From an uncultured Clostridia bacterium (GTDB lineage: Bacteria > Bacillota > Clostridia > Lachnospirales > CAG-274): a stretch of 64,000 bases of DNA. Under the pieces are notes generated by a model. That model did no database searches. It was not told where the DNA came from and saw only the letters and a program-made list of their open reading frames with translations. The position numbers were made by a program, and so were the translations under genes. Below, piece after piece: positions 19,646 through 28,930 of this stretch (position 1 is its first letter; each line of letters starts with the position of its first letter). Where the stretch lies: contig CANQVZ010000003.1 of NCBI GenBank assembly GCA_947627425.1, positions 1-64,000 on the forward strand, in the 5' to 3' direction.

Positions 19646-19891
19646 TTATTCGCTTTGCTCGTCATCCTGCCTGTCCAAGCCCTCAAAGAGAGTGGGCACG
19701 GAGCAGGCTGTGTTTTTTTCGCAGTCAAGACAGCCGAAGCGCACGGAGCTTTTCTCTATAAGCTCGCCGTCCGTCCTTACATCTCCGCCTTCATCGACGG
19801 TAATGTTCATATGCCCGCCGTCATTTGACATAAAGCTGTCTATCATTGCCACTATATCGTCAATATTGTCAATATCGTTTTTATTCTTCAT
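19646..19891 (-). CDS. Small 'GGHMN' Cys-containing protein encoded between PFL core and glycyl-radical module
   Basis: [28 protein letters not shown]... resembles the [20 protein letters not shown] segment of the neighbouring module; ends [22 protein letters not shown]; starts in an 11-nt overlap ATGAAGAATAA with the upstream stop. Confidence 0.7.
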   Translation of the reverse strand: MKNKNDIDNIDDIVAMIDSFMSNDGGHMNITVDEGGDVRTDGELIEKSSVRFGCLDCEKNTACSVPTLFEGLDRQDDEQSE

Positions 19892-21950
19892 CTTTTTTAA
19901 GCCTCGTCAAATCCATATCCAAATCCACTTCCAGATCTCCCATAAACACCTCCGAGTCCTTTCCGAGCGCTCCGGGGATTATGGAGAAGGTATTTGAAAT
20001 ACCGTCCTGAGCGTCTCTGAACGGGAGCTTTGACACCGAAGCCAGAGAAGCCACGGCGCCGTGGCTGTCGCGCGAGTGCATGGGGTTTGCGCCGGGAGCA
20101 AAGGGCTGACCGCTCTTTCTGCCGTCGGGCGTAGAGCCTGTGTTTTTGCCGTATACCACATTTGATGTGATGGTGAGTATAGAGGTTGTGGGTATTCCTC
20201 CCCTGTAGGTGTGGTTGCCCTTTATATACTGCATAAATTCATGCACAAGGTCTGCCGCTATTCTGTCCACCCTGTCGTCGTCGTTGCCATACTTGGGGAA
20301 ATCGCCCTCTATTTCGTAATCAATGGCTATGCCGTCCTCATCGCGTATGGGCTTTACCTTGGCATATTTGATTGCCGAAAGTGAATCCGCTACAACGCTA
20401 AGTCCCGCAATGCCCGTTGCAAACCAGCGAGTGACCTCCTTGTCGTGGAGAGCCATCTGGAGCCTTTCATAGCAGTATTTGTCGTGCATATAGTGAATGA
20501 TGTTGAGAGCATTCACATATACTCTTGCAAGCCACTTCATCATATCTCTGTACTTGTCCATTACCTCGTCGTAGTCGAGATATTCGGATGTGATGGGTCT
20601 GTACTTGGGACCTACCTGCTTTTTGGTTATCTCGTCCACGCCGCCGTTTATGGCATAGAGCAGACACTTGGCAAGGTTCGCCCTTGCGCCGAAGAACTGC
20701 ATTTCCTTACCCACTCTCATGGAGGATACGCAGCAGGCTATGGCGTAATCGTCGCCGTGAGTAACCCTCATGAGGTCGTCGTTTTCATACTGTATGGAGG
20801 ACGACTCTATGGAAGTCTTTGCGCAGAAGCGCTTGAAATTGAGCGGAAGCCTTGTTGACCAAAGCACAGTAAGGTTGGGCTCGGGCGCAGTGCCAAGATT
20901 TTTGAGCGTGTGCAGATATCTGAAGCTCATCTTTGTGACAAGATGTCTGCCGTCTATGCCCACACCGCCTATGGACTCCGTCACCCATGTGGGATCGCCC
21001 GAAAAAAGCGCGTTGTATTCGGGAGTTCTCGCAAACTTCACAAGCCTAAGCTTCATTATGAAGTGGTCTACAAACTCCTGTATTTCCTCCTCAGTGAACA
21101 CGCCGTTTGCAAGGTCTCTTTCGGCATATATATCAAGGAAGGTGGAGGTCCTGCCAAGCGACATTGCCGCGCCGTTCTGCTCCTTGACCGCCGCAAGATA
21201 GCCGAAGTAAAGCCACTGTATGGCTTCCTTTACATTGCGCGCGGGCGCGGAGATGTCAAAGCCGTATATCTCGCCCAGCTTTTTAAGCTCCTCAAGCGCC
21301 CTTATCTGCTCCGAAAGCTCCTCGCGGTTCCTTATAACATCGGAGTACATTATTGTCCTTGTGGAATTTTTCTGATTTTTCTTGTCCTCTATGAGCCTGT
21401 CCACGCCGTAGAGAGCAATTCGTCTGTAATCGCCTATTATCCTGCCTCTGCCGTAAGCATCGGGAAGTCCCGTAATGATATGGCTTGAACGGCAGGCTCT
21501 CATCTCATCCGTGTATGCGTCAAAAACTCCCGCGTTGTGCGTCTTTCTGTGGGTGGTGAAAAACTCGACTATTTCGGGGTCTACCTCGTAGCCGTTTTCC
21601 TTGCACGCCTTAACAGCCATTCTTATGCCGCCGTAGGGCTGAAGCGCACGCTTGAAGGGCTTGTCCGTCTGAAAGCCCACTATTTTCTCCTTGGACTTGT
21701 CCAGATAGCCCGCCTTATGCGAGGTTATGGTGGAAATTATCTTTGTGTCCATATCCAGCACGCCGCCCGCTTCTCTTTCCTTTTTTGAAAGCTCCATCAC
21801 CTGCGCCCAGAGCTCCTCGGTTGCCTTCGTAGGACCTGCAAGAAACGAGTCATCGCCGTCATAGGGCGTGTAGTTTTTTTGTATAAAATCCCTTACATTT
21901 ATTTCCCTTTGCCAAACGCCTTCGGCAAAGCCTTTCCATTCATCTCTCAT
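19881..21950 (-). CDS. Pyruvate formate-lyase core lacking the C-terminal glycyl-radical domain
   Basis: [41 protein letters not shown] (catalytic Cys-Cys); ends [37 protein letters not shown] with no RVSGYA. Confidence 0.93.
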   Translation of the reverse strand: MRDEWKGFAEGVWQREINVRDFIQKNYTPYDGDDSFLAGPTKATEELWAQVMELSKKEREAGGVLDMDTKIISTITSHKAGYLDKSKEKIVGFQTDKPFKRALQPYGGIRMAVKACKENGYEVDPEIVEFFTTHRKTHNAGVFDAYTDEMRACRSSHIITGLPDAYGRGRIIGDYRRIALYGVDRLIEDKKNQKNSTRTIMYSDVIRNREELSEQIRALEELKKLGEIYGFDISAPARNVKEAIQWLYFGYLAAVKEQNGAAMSLGRTSTFLDIYAERDLANGVFTEEEIQEFVDHFIMKLRLVKFARTPEYNALFSGDPTWVTESIGGVGIDGRHLVTKMSFRYLHTLKNLGTAPEPNLTVLWSTRLPLNFKRFCAKTSIESSSIQYENDDLMRVTHGDDYAIACCVSSMRVGKEMQFFGARANLAKCLLYAINGGVDEITKKQVGPKYRPITSEYLDYDEVMDKYRDMMKWLARVYVNALNIIHYMHDKYCYERLQMALHDKEVTRWFATGIAGLSVVADSLSAIKYAKVKPIRDEDGIAIDYEIEGDFPKYGNDDDRVDRIAADLVHEFMQYIKGNHTYRGGIPTTSILTITSNVVYGKNTGSTPDGRKSGQPFAPGANPMHSRDSHGAVASLASVSKLPFRDAQDGISNTFSIIPGALGKDSEVFMGDLEVDLDMDLTRLKKDEE

Positions 21951-22191
21951 CCTTGTTCCTCCCGATATTTCAGCTGCAAATTATGCCATTTTTCCCATAA
22001 GGATATGATAACACTATGTCCCCTTAAAGTCAACAATTCGGGGTGTGAAATAACTGCTAACTTTTAATAAAAAATTGTAAAAATTATGTTTATTTTTTCA
22101 TATTTCATAACGCCCGCATGATGAAAAATTCATAACGAATATAGGCTGTGCGCTTGACTTTTTTGCAGGGCATTCATTGTATACCCCCTCA

Positions 22192-22303
22192 GTCAACTTT
22201 ACAAGTTGACAGCTCCCCCATGGGGGGAGCCAAGAGGTAACGGTTAACCTCTAATTCTTGGCTCCCTCCTTCGGGGGAGCTGGCGCGAAGCGACTGAGGG
22301 GGA
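22192..22303. repeat. Dispersed palindromic repeat type A (copy 4)
   Basis: CCCCCTCAGTCAACTTTACAAGTTGACAGCTCCCCC...GGGGGAGCTGGCGCGAAGCGACTGAGGGGG. Confidence 0.85.
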
Positions 22304-22384
22304 TTTTCTTATTATCAAGAAAACAGAAGGCTACCAATCATACAGAGACTGCTCCGAGAATGGTTGTTGCCCGTAGGAACGATC

Positions 22385-23632
22385 CTACCCCTTTTCCTTC
22401 CTTATATTACCGCCTATAAGGCTAACCTTTGCGCACAAGCTCTCATAGCCTCTTTCGATATATTCCACGCCCTTAACACGGCTTATGCCCTCCGCGGAGA
22501 GCGCCGCCACCACAAGCGCCGCCCCGCCTCTGAGATCCATAGCCTCCACATCTGCGCCCGACAGTCCCTCGCGTCCTCTTATCTCGAAAACGCTTTCGCT
22601 TAGACATGTTATGTCGGCGCCCATTTTCACAAGCTCCGGTATATGCTTATTTCGTGCAGAAAAAAGAGTCTCCCTTATGACGCTTTTTCCCCTTGCCAAG
22701 GAAAGCACTGCGCACAGCTGCGGCTGCATATCGGTGGGAAAAAGCGGATAGGGCATGGTCACGACTTCGTCAACGGCGCATAATCTTGAAGGTGCGTCAA
22801 TATATATTTTGTCCTTATCCGTTTTTATGATACAGCCTGTTTTTTCAAATACTGACAAAATTTTTCTCATACATTCGGGCTTGGCGTTTTTCAAGAAAAG
22901 CTCTCCGCCCGTCGCTGCCGCCATGGCTATATATGTGCCCGCTTCTATCCTGTCGGGCATTATGCCGTGCTCACGGCAGCATAGCTCTGTGGTCGGCTCT
23001 ATAACTATTATATCCCTCTCGCGCCTTATTCGGCAGCCCTGCGCGCTGAGACAGGCTATGAGATCGTCTATCTCGGGCTCTCTTGCGCTGTTTTTTATGA
23101 CCGTGGCGCCCTCCGCATTTATGGCGGCAAGTATTATATTTTCTGTAACGCCCACGGACACTATGGGCAGTGTCATTTCACAGCCCTTCAGCCTTCCTCT
23201 GCACTCTATTTTTTCACCGTGACACCTTATTTGCGCGCCAAGCCTTTCCATAGCCCACAAATGTACATCTATGGGTCTTTCGCCCAGTCTGCACCCTCCC
23301 GGCTCCTCAATGCTCACCTCGCCGTATTTTCCCAGCAGAGCACCCATAAAGAGCACCGAGGAGCGCATTTTTCGGCTCAGAACGCTGTCGGGCGCGGTAG
23401 AAAGCACATCGCCCGATATAGTGATGCCGCCGTCCTCCATTGTTATTTTTTTGCCCAGTTTTTTTAATATCATGAGCGTGTTTGAAACATCCGAAAGGAA
23501 AGGTATATTTTTGATCCTCATTTCTCCGAGCGCCGCGCCCGCCGCAAGAACAGGCAGCACAGCGTTTTTTGCTCCGCTTATTTCCACCTCTCCGCTGAGA
23601 GCCGAGCCGCCCTCTATTATATAACAGCTCAT
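22385..23632 (-). CDS. murA: UDP-N-acetylglucosamine 1-carboxyvinyltransferase
   Basis: GGSALSGEVEISGAKNAVLPVLAA; GGCRLGERPIDVHLWAMERLGA; PYPLFPTDMQPQ. Confidence 0.95.
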   Translation of the reverse strand: MSCYIIEGGSALSGEVEISGAKNAVLPVLAAGAALGEMRIKNIPFLSDVSNTLMILKKLGKKITMEDGGITISGDVLSTAPDSVLSRKMRSSVLFMGALLGKYGEVSIEEPGGCRLGERPIDVHLWAMERLGAQIRCHGEKIECRGRLKGCEMTLPIVSVGVTENIILAAINAEGATVIKNSAREPEIDDLIACLSAQGCRIRRERDIIVIEPTTELCCREHGIMPDRIEAGTYIAMAAATGGELFLKNAKPECMRKILSVFEKTGCIIKTDKDKIYIDAPSRLCAVDEVVTMPYPLFPTDMQPQLCAVLSLARGKSVIRETLFSARNKHIPELVKMGADITCLSESVFEIRGREGLSGADVEAMDLRGGAALVVAALSAEGISRVKGVEYIERGYESLCAKVSLIGGNIRKEKG

Positions 23633-23767
23633 TACCGCTGCCCCTTCCCCTTTTTATAATGCTAGGATATGCAAAACGGAGTCGGGGCGTGAAAGCGCGC
23701 CATGCGCCGACCGTCCTAAAGTATACTTTGAGACGGTCTTGTTATTTCTGCGCTTTAAATAGGGCAT

Positions 23768-23808
23768 AAAAAGATCCGAGGCATTTTTTAACCTCGGATC
23801 AAAAATAT
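23768..23808. terminator. Rho-independent terminator
   Basis: AAAAGATCCGAGG-CATTTTTTAA-CCTCGGATCAAAAA. Confidence 0.75.
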
Positions 23809-23843
23809 TATATGTAATTTTTATCAAAAAAATGCGTCTTATT

Positions 23844-24458
23844 TCAGTCGTTCGTATTGTGGAGTATATCCTCCAATGTCAGCTGAGCGAAGTCCTCGGA
23901 ATTGTTTTCGAGCCTTTCCTCCTTCTCCTCGAATGCCTTGCGAAAGCTGGAATGGAAATCAAAGCAGTAATAAACAAGCACTATGAGCGCCACGGCGTTT
24001 CCGCAGACGGGATAGTACATATCCACTATGCGCTCCACGGTCGGCTGGAAAATAATGAATGTAAGCATTGACATAAGTCCCCAGCAGACAGTGCTTTCAA
24101 GGCAAATGACGCCCTTGTAGTTGAATTTCTTGTTGTTGTAGTTCCACCAGAAATAGCCGAAGAGCTTGGTCTGCATGAGAGCCACAGCCACCTCCAGAAG
24201 CGTGGCTATGACCGCGCCTATCACGAACACAAGCAGGAGATTGTCCGAAAACGGTCTGAAAAGGAAATACACTCCGAGCGCTCCCGCTCCGTATATGGGG
24301 CAGAGAGGACCGCGCACAAAGCCTCTGTTCACGGGCTTTTTCTCCGTAATGCTCATCACTATGCACTCAAATATCCAGCCCAAAAAGCTGTAAATTATAA
24401 AACAATTCAGAAAATAAAGAAAATTCATTCCCGTTGCATTGTAAAACATCAATGACAT
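23844..24458 (-). CDS. Putative ABC-transporter type IV-like membrane protein (PF06541-like)
   Basis: FIIYSFLGWIFECIVMSITEKKPVNRGFVRGPLCPIYGAGAL. Confidence 0.8.
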   Translation of the reverse strand: MSLMFYNATGMNFLYFLNCFIIYSFLGWIFECIVMSITEKKPVNRGFVRGPLCPIYGAGALGVYFLFRPFSDNLLLVFVIGAVIATLLEVAVALMQTKLFGYFWWNYNNKKFNYKGVICLESTVCWGLMSMLTFIIFQPTVERIVDMYYPVCGNAVALIVLVYYCFDFHSSFRKAFEEKEERLENNSEDFAQLTLEDILHNTND

Positions 24459-24583
24459 ATAATATCACCCTTCATTTCGGCTCAAAACAGCCATATTGAC
24501 ATAATATTACCCGTATATCCTATCACAAAGAGGCTATAAATGCAAGTGAAAATATAAATTTTTAATGAATTTGAAATATAATA

Positions 24584-24612
24584 TTGACAATTACGAAATT
24601 TTGGGATATACT
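24584..24612 (+). promoter_or_regulatory. Sigma-A promoter upstream of riboswitch
   Basis: TTGACA (24584-24589), 17 bp, TATACT (24607-24612). Confidence 0.8.
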
Positions 24613-24635
24613 AAAGCCATAAAAATCAAATACCC

Positions 24636-24721
24636 CTAAAAAAAGGGAGTAGCTTGCGCATTGTCGTATACACTATCGTCAGTACGAGCTTAGGCTTCGG
24701 TATGTATTTAAAAAGCGAGAC
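24636..24721 (+). ncRNA. yybP-ykoY (Mn2+)-type riboswitch aptamer
   Basis: AAAAAGGGAGTAGC...ATCGTCAGTACGAGC...AAAAGCGAGAC; matches the remembered GGGGAGUAGC / CGUCA..ACGAG / GCGAGAC consensus blocks; located upstream of a cation antiporter and before a terminator hairpin. Confidence 0.75.
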
Positions 24722-24764
24722 TTTTATTGTAATATATCAATAAAGGGGTCGCTGTTTTTTATTT
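24714..24764 (+). terminator. Intrinsic terminator of the riboswitch expression platform
   Basis: AGCGAGACTTTTATTG-taatatat-CAATAAAGGGGTCGCT followed by GTTTTTTATTTT. Confidence 0.75.
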
Positions 24765-24795
24765 TAAATTATTTTACTATCGGGAGGACAAAAAA

Positions 24796-25797
24796 ATGTT
24801 ACCAATGACGGGAGTATTTATGTATCTTTGGCTTATAGTCGGCTTTGTGTGCCTCATAAAGGGCGCGGACTTCTTTGTGGAGGGCAGCAGCAGCGTTGCC
24901 CGCATATTCAAAGTGCCGTCTGTCATAATAGGTCTTACGATCGTGGCTATGGGCACATCGGCGCCCGAAACCGCAGTCAGCATATCCGCCGCTCTTCAGG
25001 GCGCAAACGAAATAGCCGTGAGCAACGTGGTCGGCTCCAACTTCTTCAACCTGCTTGTGGTAGTGGGCGTGTGCGCTCTCATGCAGCCCATACACATAAC
25101 GAAGGCGCTTGTAAAAAGAGACTATCCCTATTCCATAGGCGCAACGGTGCTTTTGCTCGTTTTTCTCGTAATAGGACAGATAATAACGGGAAATCCTACT
25201 CTTACGAGAGTTGACGGCATTATACTTCTCATTGCTTTTGCGGCTTATCTTTCGGTGCTCATACGCTCCACGCTCATACAGATAGCCGTAGGCGACGACG
25301 AGGTGGAGATAGAGGAGGTAAAGTCCCGCTCGCTCCCCGTCAGCATAGGGCTTATAGCGATAGGTCTTGTGGGCATAGTGATAGGCGGCGATTTGGTGGT
25401 AGACTCCGCAACCGCCATAGCGCGTGTGTTCGGAATGAGCAACACGCTCATAGGACTTACAATAGTTGCCATGGGAACATCGCTTCCCGAGCTTGTCACA
25501 AGCATAGTTGCCGCAAAAAAGGGCGAGGCAGACCTCGCTCTGGGAAATGTGGTCGGCTCCAACATATTCAATGTGCTTCTGGTGCTGGGCATATCCTCGA
25601 CGGTGAGGGGCATAACGGTACAGTTCGATTCCGTCATAGACACAGTGCTTCTTATAGCCGTAAACCTTGTGGTGCTCGCAATAATATTGAAGAAAAAAAG
25701 CTCCGTGGGCAGAGGTACGGGCATACTTATGATAGCTATGTACGCCGTTTACACGGCATATATAATAGCCAGAAATTACGGCGTACTACCGTTTTAG
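24796..25797 (+). CDS. Calcium/sodium antiporter (CaCA family, YrbG-like)
   Basis: Two alpha repeats: TIVAMGTSAPETAVSISAALQGANEIAVSNVVGSNFFN and TIVAMGTSLPELVTSIVAAKKGEADLALGNVVGSNIFN. Confidence 0.93.
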   Translation: MLPMTGVFMYLWLIVGFVCLIKGADFFVEGSSSVARIFKVPSVIIGLTIVAMGTSAPETAVSISAALQGANEIAVSNVVGSNFFNLLVVVGVCALMQPIHITKALVKRDYPYSIGATVLLLVFLVIGQIITGNPTLTRVDGIILLIAFAAYLSVLIRSTLIQIAVGDDEVEIEEVKSRSLPVSIGLIAIGLVGIVIGGDLVVDSATAIARVFGMSNTLIGLTIVAMGTSLPELVTSIVAAKKGEADLALGNVVGSNIFNVLLVLGISSTVRGITVQFDSVIDTVLLIAVNLVVLAIILKKKSSVGRGTGILMIAMYAVYTAYIIARNYGVLPF

Positions 25798-25868
25798 GAG
25801 GGTAATATACAAATAAATTCCTTGTATATTTATAGAAATTACAGCATAAATAATACAGCAAAAAATAT

Positions 25869-25897
25869 TTGACACAATTTGCGATATATAATATAAT
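25869..25897 (+). promoter_or_regulatory. Sigma-A promoter of the small-ORF/GNAT pair
   Basis: TTGACA (25869-25874), 17 bp, TATAAT (25892-25897). Confidence 0.85.
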
Positions 25898-25940
25898 TAT
25901 ATATAAGAGGAGATGCTATCAAGTGAAAGGAAGTGATTTT

Positions 25941-26099
25941 ATGGCAACCTCAAGTTTCACCAAGAATTTTGTTCTCAGCGAGGAGGAAGCAATAAAATTA
26001 GCGGAATTGCTTGAAACCGACGAACCTAAAAGAGACAAAAAAAATCAACAGGATATCGTATACGCCGATAAGGATTTTATCAAGAAATGTTTTATGTAG
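25941..26099 (+). CDS. Small putative antitoxin-like protein upstream of GNAT
   Basis: MATSSFTKNFVLSEEEAIKLAELLETDEPKRDKKNQQDIVYADKDFIKKCFM; overlaps the next ORF by 13 nt; the Met upstream (25869) lies within the promoter. Confidence 0.6.
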   Translation: MATSSFTKNFVLSEEEAIKLAELLETDEPKRDKKNQQDIVYADKDFIKKCFM

Positions 26100-26638
26100 T
26101 CAAATTAAAGGATGTACTTCAATTAGATAGTTTCCCTAAGCTTTATGAGAAACTATCTAATTTTTCGAGCAAAAATAATGATGTAGCCGATTTCATCAAA
26201 AACAAAGCCATTGACTTTGAAAAGCGTGATATGAGTAGGACATATTTAATTCTGGATCCTGCAACGGAGGAAATCGTCGGCTATTTTTCGCTGTCGTTAA
26301 AGGTACTTAATTTCAGCGATGAAGTTTCAAATACCGTCAAAAAAAGAATACATGGTATGAAAAGCGATGCTCCCTTTGTGCCCGTTATATTAATAGGACA
26401 GCTCAGCAAGAACTTTAGCTACAGCGGCACTGTAAAGGGAAAAGATATTCTGGACTATGCTATGGATATTGTAAATAAAATACATGATATGATAGGTTGC
26501 AGAGTATGCATAGTGGAAACTCTGTCGAATAAGGAAAATCAAAAGGTAGTTGACTTTTATGAAAGCTACGGCTTTAAAAAGCTGATCAACAATAAAACCG
26601 GAGAGTATTATCAATTATATCTGAGAATACAGGGATAA
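26087..26638 (+). CDS. GNAT-family N-acetyltransferase (possible TA toxin)
   Basis: YLILDPATEEIVGYFSLSLK...PVILIGQLSKNFSYSGTVKGKDILDYAMDIVNKIHDMIGCRVCIVETLSNKENQKVVDFYESYGFKKL. Confidence 0.75.
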   Translation: MFYVVKLKDVLQLDSFPKLYEKLSNFSSKNNDVADFIKNKAIDFEKRDMSRTYLILDPATEEIVGYFSLSLKVLNFSDEVSNTVKKRIHGMKSDAPFVPVILIGQLSKNFSYSGTVKGKDILDYAMDIVNKIHDMIGCRVCIVETLSNKENQKVVDFYESYGFKKLINNKTGEYYQLYLRIQG

Positions 26639-26640
26639 AT

Positions 26641-26674
26641 GCAAAAAAGGCCCACATTGTGAGCCTTTTTTATT
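26641..26674. terminator. Bidirectional terminator
   Basis: AAAAAAGGCCCACATTGTGAGCCTTTTTT. Confidence 0.7.
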
Positions 26675-26690
26675 TCTCTATATCACCCTA

Positions 26691-28595
26691 TCAAAGCTTA
26701 GGTATGAGGTCATAGAATTCCTGTACGGATGCGTCGTTCATAACGGCGTCTATGATCTTCTTGCCAAGAGGATCGAGATCTGGAGTATCGAACTGCTTGA
26801 GCTGTTCCTTGAAGAAGTCCGTAAGCTTCTTTGCGCCCTTGTCGTAAGCCTCGTTTCCTACTCTGCCCTGAATATTTACCTTCAGAAGACCGGGATTGAT
26901 GGGTGTGCCGTCTATCTTGACAGACTTGGGAATGTAGCCGAGGATGGGACATCTTGCCTCTTCAAGCTGATTCATCTTGAACTTGGCTCCGCCTCTCCTT
27001 GAGAGGTATTCCCTCGTTACCCACTCGCCCGCAAAGCCTATCTTGTAAGCGCCTATATACTGGTTGGGTATGAGTATATATCTTGTGCTGGGAGTGGCAA
27101 GTATCTGTTTTAAGAGGAGATTTGCCTGGTCTACCTTCTTGCCCGTTGCAAAGGGCCAATACGAGCCTACGCCCTCCGATTTCATCTGATTTCCGCCTGC
27201 GTCTATGATAGACGGATTTGCAAAGCCTCTGGGAGCAACAAGTCTCCATATCCAGCCCAAAGCGGGCGGAAGTACATGGAACATACCTATGATGCCGTAG
27301 TCGGGCTTGCTCTTTGTTGTCGGCGGAGTCCTTATACCGAAGCTTCGTACATCTATCTCGGCGGTGCCGTTGACGATGTTGTTCTTGAGCTTTCTCGGCA
27401 TAATAACTCTGGGATTGGGGCAGGGTACGCCCGGCGAATCCTCTATATGATCCCATATAAGACAGGTGGAGTTGGGCACCGCATTCATATTGAGGAACAC
27501 AAGCGGCTCCTTGGGATGACAGCACGCCTTCTCGGTCTCGGGCTCCGTGCCGTACTGATCGATGTGGTTCACTCTCAAGAACCAGCCGTGCTCGGCATCA
27601 CAGACAACAAGCTTTTTGCTGTCGTTCTGGAGCGACGGATGAGCAAGAGCCATATCGTCCGTCACGGGATAGAGCGTAGCCGTATCGGTTATGCTGACAT
27701 ATGTTTCCTCTCCCGTCATTATGTTTGTGGCAAGCAATACCTTACCGTCTACCTCTCTGTGTACAGGCTCGGTCATCTCCGATTTGCCGCCGCCCGAAGC
27801 GCCCTCGTGCATGATGGTAAGCTCCAGCTCGTAAGGCGTGATGACCTTGACCGTTGAAGCGTGGAGCGTTACCCAGCCCTCCTGCTCGCCAATGTGCAGA
27901 AGTATGGAATAAACGCCCTTCTTTGCGGACGGTCCCAAGTAGAGGTTATAGCTGAATATTTCCTGCATATCGTAAAGTCTGTTATGTACGACTATCTGCT
28001 TGCCCTCGTAATGAGTGTGGCGGAAGGTAGGCGCTACATAAATGACTGCCTTCGGCTTAAAGAAATTGGGCACCTTGCTGCAGGGCACAAAGCCTTGAAG
28101 CTCCGCAAGAGCAGCCGCAAAGAATGCCGCATTGCCGGGAACTACGGCAAGACAGGGATAGCTTATGCCCATCTGCACATTGCCCGCAAAGAAGGGCACT
28201 ACAATGAGGCTTTCCTGATTTTTGAGCCACTCGAAGGTTTCGTTCCTTATGGGGTCGAAGGGCTTGCCAAAGCGCTCCATATGAGTCGGCTTGTCTGTGG
28301 GAAGATCGTCCGCGATAACCATAGAGTTGGGATCTCTTCTTCTCATGGCAGGGTCTTCAAAGTTGATAACGATACCGTTCTTACACTTTACGACCGTGCC
28401 CTCTCTTATCGTTTCTCCGTTTACATCAAAGCTGACCTCGTTTGTGAGGTTGCCCTTTCCGCCCATAGCAAGGTCGATATATTCTTCCTTTGTTTCGGGT
28501 ATTATGATCTTGGCGCCGCTGTTTTTAACAACATCGCTCAAAGTCTGCGGCAGCACCATCTTATGAATAACATCGGGTTTATTTTTTTTCGGCAT
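26691..28595 (-). CDS. DUF4914 family protein, PEP-carboxykinase-like
   Basis: HEGASGGGKSEMTEPVHRE P-loop-like motif; PRGFANPSIIDAGGNQMKSEGVGSYWPFATGKKVDQANLLLKQI. Confidence 0.75.
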   Translation of the reverse strand: MPKKNKPDVIHKMVLPQTLSDVVKNSGAKIIIPETKEEYIDLAMGGKGNLTNEVSFDVNGETIREGTVVKCKNGIVINFEDPAMRRRDPNSMVIADDLPTDKPTHMERFGKPFDPIRNETFEWLKNQESLIVVPFFAGNVQMGISYPCLAVVPGNAAFFAAALAELQGFVPCSKVPNFFKPKAVIYVAPTFRHTHYEGKQIVVHNRLYDMQEIFSYNLYLGPSAKKGVYSILLHIGEQEGWVTLHASTVKVITPYELELTIMHEGASGGGKSEMTEPVHREVDGKVLLATNIMTGEETYVSITDTATLYPVTDDMALAHPSLQNDSKKLVVCDAEHGWFLRVNHIDQYGTEPETEKACCHPKEPLVFLNMNAVPNSTCLIWDHIEDSPGVPCPNPRVIMPRKLKNNIVNGTAEIDVRSFGIRTPPTTKSKPDYGIIGMFHVLPPALGWIWRLVAPRGFANPSIIDAGGNQMKSEGVGSYWPFATGKKVDQANLLLKQILATPSTRYILIPNQYIGAYKIGFAGEWVTREYLSRRGGAKFKMNQLEEARCPILGYIPKSVKIDGTPINPGLLKVNIQGRVGNEAYDKGAKKLTDFFKEQLKQFDTPDLDPLGKKIIDAVMNDASVQEFYDLIPKL

Positions 28596-28930
28596 TTGCT
28601 GACCTCCTTATATTATGTATATTTCAGTCCCTTTTTTATATGATCAATGTAAAATACGCGGATGCTTAAATTTGCCCTCCTGCGCATATGCATCGTTTGT
28701 GCCTGCAAGCCTCCTTATCAATATATATAAGTCAAAGGCTATACAAGTTATACTATAACACTTTATGCCCAAAAAAGCAATAGTATGGCTGTCATTATTC
28801 ATTTTTTTATTAAATATTACCATACTTTTGCCGATATTTTATATTTTTTTGGCTAAAAAACTGAAGTTTGTGAATAAATTTTTAATAGCTTGAATTTAAT
28901 TGTCCGACAATTGAATTATCCACACCAAAA

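Noticed and set aside
19385-21950. Split PFL as a simple sequencing frameshift
   Set aside because: A distinct intervening ORF with its own coupled start, a proper stop in each ORF, and a separate RBS before the glycyl-radical ORF argue for a genuine three-gene arrangement. It still needs independent confirmation from reads.
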